DNA of 64,000 nt from Leptobrachium leishanense. Taxonomy: Eukaryota > Chordata > Amphibia > Anura > Megophryidae. Positions 62,923 through 64,000 of the stretch are shown one piece after another. Each line of letters begins with the position of its first letter. Within the stretch, counting starts at the first letter, position 1. The notes below the pieces were generated by a model. That model did not search any database. It had not been told where the DNA came from and was given only the letters and a program-made list of their open reading frames with translations. The stretch covers positions 1,719,218 through 1,783,217 of the forward strand of contig CM019068.1 in the NCBI GenBank assembly GCA_009667805.1, read 5' to 3'. A program made the position numbers and the translations under genes.

Positions 62923-63993
62923 CTCAGCCGTTGAACAAACTCCTGCAGAAAGAAACCACCGAAGAAGGCTGTAAGGTCTCTGACCGAAACCCTCCGCTCC
63001 AGGACAAGGAAAGCTAAAGAGTCCATACAAGGTGAATGGACTAGTCAATGTGAAGGTGCGTTTGTGAAGCTGAAAGAGAGTCTAACCCAAGCTCCTGTTC
63101 TGGCCTATGCGGACCCTCATAAGCCGTATGAGTTACATGTGGATGCCAGCTGAGAAGGTCTGGGGGGAGTCCTGTATCAGGAGTATGGTGGATTGCTGAG
63201 ACCTGTAGCGTACGTGAGCCGGAGCCTTACGCCTTCAGAAAAGAACTACCCTATTCACAAACTGGAATTTCTAGCCTTAAAGTGGGCGGTGGTAGACAAG
63301 TTGAAAGACTATCTGTATGGAGCGGAGTTCGTGATCAAGACGGATAACAATCCTCTTACCTATATCCTTACTACTGCCAAACTGGATGCAACAGGACATC
63401 GGTGGTTGGCCGCTCTGTCAGGGTTTCGGTTCAGCCTGAAGTATCGCCCTGGGGTGAACAATCGAGATGCTGATGCTTTATCAAGAAGACCCTACACTAC
63501 AGAATGGACTCAGTTAACTCCAGACGGGGTGCAAGCTTTGTGTCAAGGAACACAACGCCGGGTCAAGGGAGGAGTTGAAGCGGAGGCCATAGGAGTCATG
63601 GCCGCGGCTGTTCCTGAGTTCTACTGTAACCCTACGCAATTGAGGGATGAAAATCTACCTACCTTTTCCAAGCAGGACCTGAAAGCGGATCAAGCTAGAG
63701 ACCCTTTGATTGCATTGACCATAAAGGCCCTGACTGCAAACCAGCGAGAGATTCTGTTAACCAATTCCCCGGATGGAGCCAGACTGGTCTACAAAGAGTG
63801 GGAGCGGTTGAAGATGTTGGATGGGGTGGTCTACCGAAGGGGCCCCTCGACCAATTCCGAAGAGATTCAACAGTTATTTCTCCCACTAAACACAGGGAGA
63901 GTGTGTTACGATCACTACATGATGAGCATGGACATTTGGGTGCTGAGAGAACTTTTAAATTGGTGCGAGATAGGTTTTATTGGCCTTGCATGA
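62923..63993 (+). pseudogene. PNMA-like gypsy RNase H and integrase start
   Basis: 'PYELHVDAS' with an in-frame TGA where a codon is expected (about 63151) opens RNase H. The clean frame 63193-63993 has 'YVSRSLTPSEKNYPIHKLEFLALKWAV', 'IKTDNNPLTYILTTAKLDATGHRWLAALSGF' and 'DADALSRRP' (to about 63490). A linker follows that leads to the start of integrase ('DHYMMSMDIWVLRELLNW'), where the HHCC His pair would be. A shift near 63915 damages it. The window ends here. Confidence 0.85.
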
Positions 63994-64000
63994 GGGCTGA

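Larger units (their letters stand above)
52406..64000 (+). mobile_element. Ty3/gypsy element with PNMA-like Gag (runs past the window end)
   Basis: The 5' LTR is 52406-53528, primer site from 53531, Gag 53587-54494, and a BEL/Pao insertion at 54552-60462. Then come nucleocapsid (60570-60989), protease (61126-61866), RT (61896-62922) and RNase H (62923-63993). Integrase and the 3' LTR lie beyond the window. A solo LTR of the same family is at 15263-16260. The Gag resembles the PNMA/ZCCHC domesticated gene family of mammals. Many frameshifts are present. Confidence 0.88.

Overview
This window comes from an animal nuclear genome, most likely an amphibian; a teleost or lungfish is less likely. 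I recognise no host gene and no tRNA or rRNA gene. The evidence for origin is the mix of elements. There is a Ty1/copia element with a half-tRNA-iMet primer site, a BEL/Pao element and three different Ty3/gypsy lineages (a chromoviral Tf1/sushi type, a Mag-like type, and one with a PNMA-like Gag). There is also a Penelope-like element with RT and GIY-YIG parts, a Harbinger MITE with TTA duplications and a hAT element with an 8-bp duplication. The DNA is a nest of retroelements set in two minisatellites. Nearly all reading frames are decayed mobile-element frames.

The most unusual content is a family of LTR elements, here called the L family (copies L1 to L9). Nine insertions lie in 64 kb. Five are full-length (L2 4661-8922 minus, L3 9100-13762 plus, L5 20335-23848 minus, L7 29515-40949 plus, L9 41244-45337 minus). 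Four are solo LTRs (L1 3473-4316, L4 16485-17582, L6 25186-26008, L8 37469-38481). Each has a 5-bp target duplication that I could read. The full copies have 0.7-1.04 kb LTRs, a primer site complementary to tRNA-Leu and a polypurine tract. Their one long coding region has no protease, RT, RNase H or integrase. That protein starts with a SAP-like motif, then has 'YSSPGA' repeats and an acidic, Trp-rich middle, and ends in a tandem array of about 52-residue units (PAEELATGQSAAGLCP...). The LTRs share an octamer (ATGCAAAT), a TATA-like box and short hairpins in the transcribed leader.

Layout. 1-3385: mostly unassigned sequence with a Harbinger MITE and a duplicated block holding a TG microsatellite. 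3386-16422: minisatellite A (unit about 55 bp) interrupted by L1, L2, a solo LTR of the PNMA-like gypsy and, between them, L3 and unassigned DNA. 16423-27034: a copia element broken by L4 (in its LTR), a MITE (in protease), L5 (in integrase) and L6 (directly after the RT YVDD codons). 27330-29100: a Penelope-like remnant. 29515-40949: L7, with a young sushi element inside its 5' LTR and L8 in its coding region. 40990-52405: minisatellite B (42-bp unit) interrupted by L9 and by a minus-strand Mag-like gypsy that itself contains a hAT element. 52406-64000: a gypsy with PNMA-like Gag, running off the window, with a minus-strand BEL/Pao element inserted between its gag and nucleocapsid regions. 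That BEL element keeps a 936-codon frame from which the RT has been removed in frame.

The genes do not form a pathway. They are parasites nested in one another. The insertion order is readable from target duplications: copia before L4/L5/L6 and the MITE; L7 before sushi and L8; the PNMA-like gypsy before BEL; minisatellites A and B before the elements inside them.
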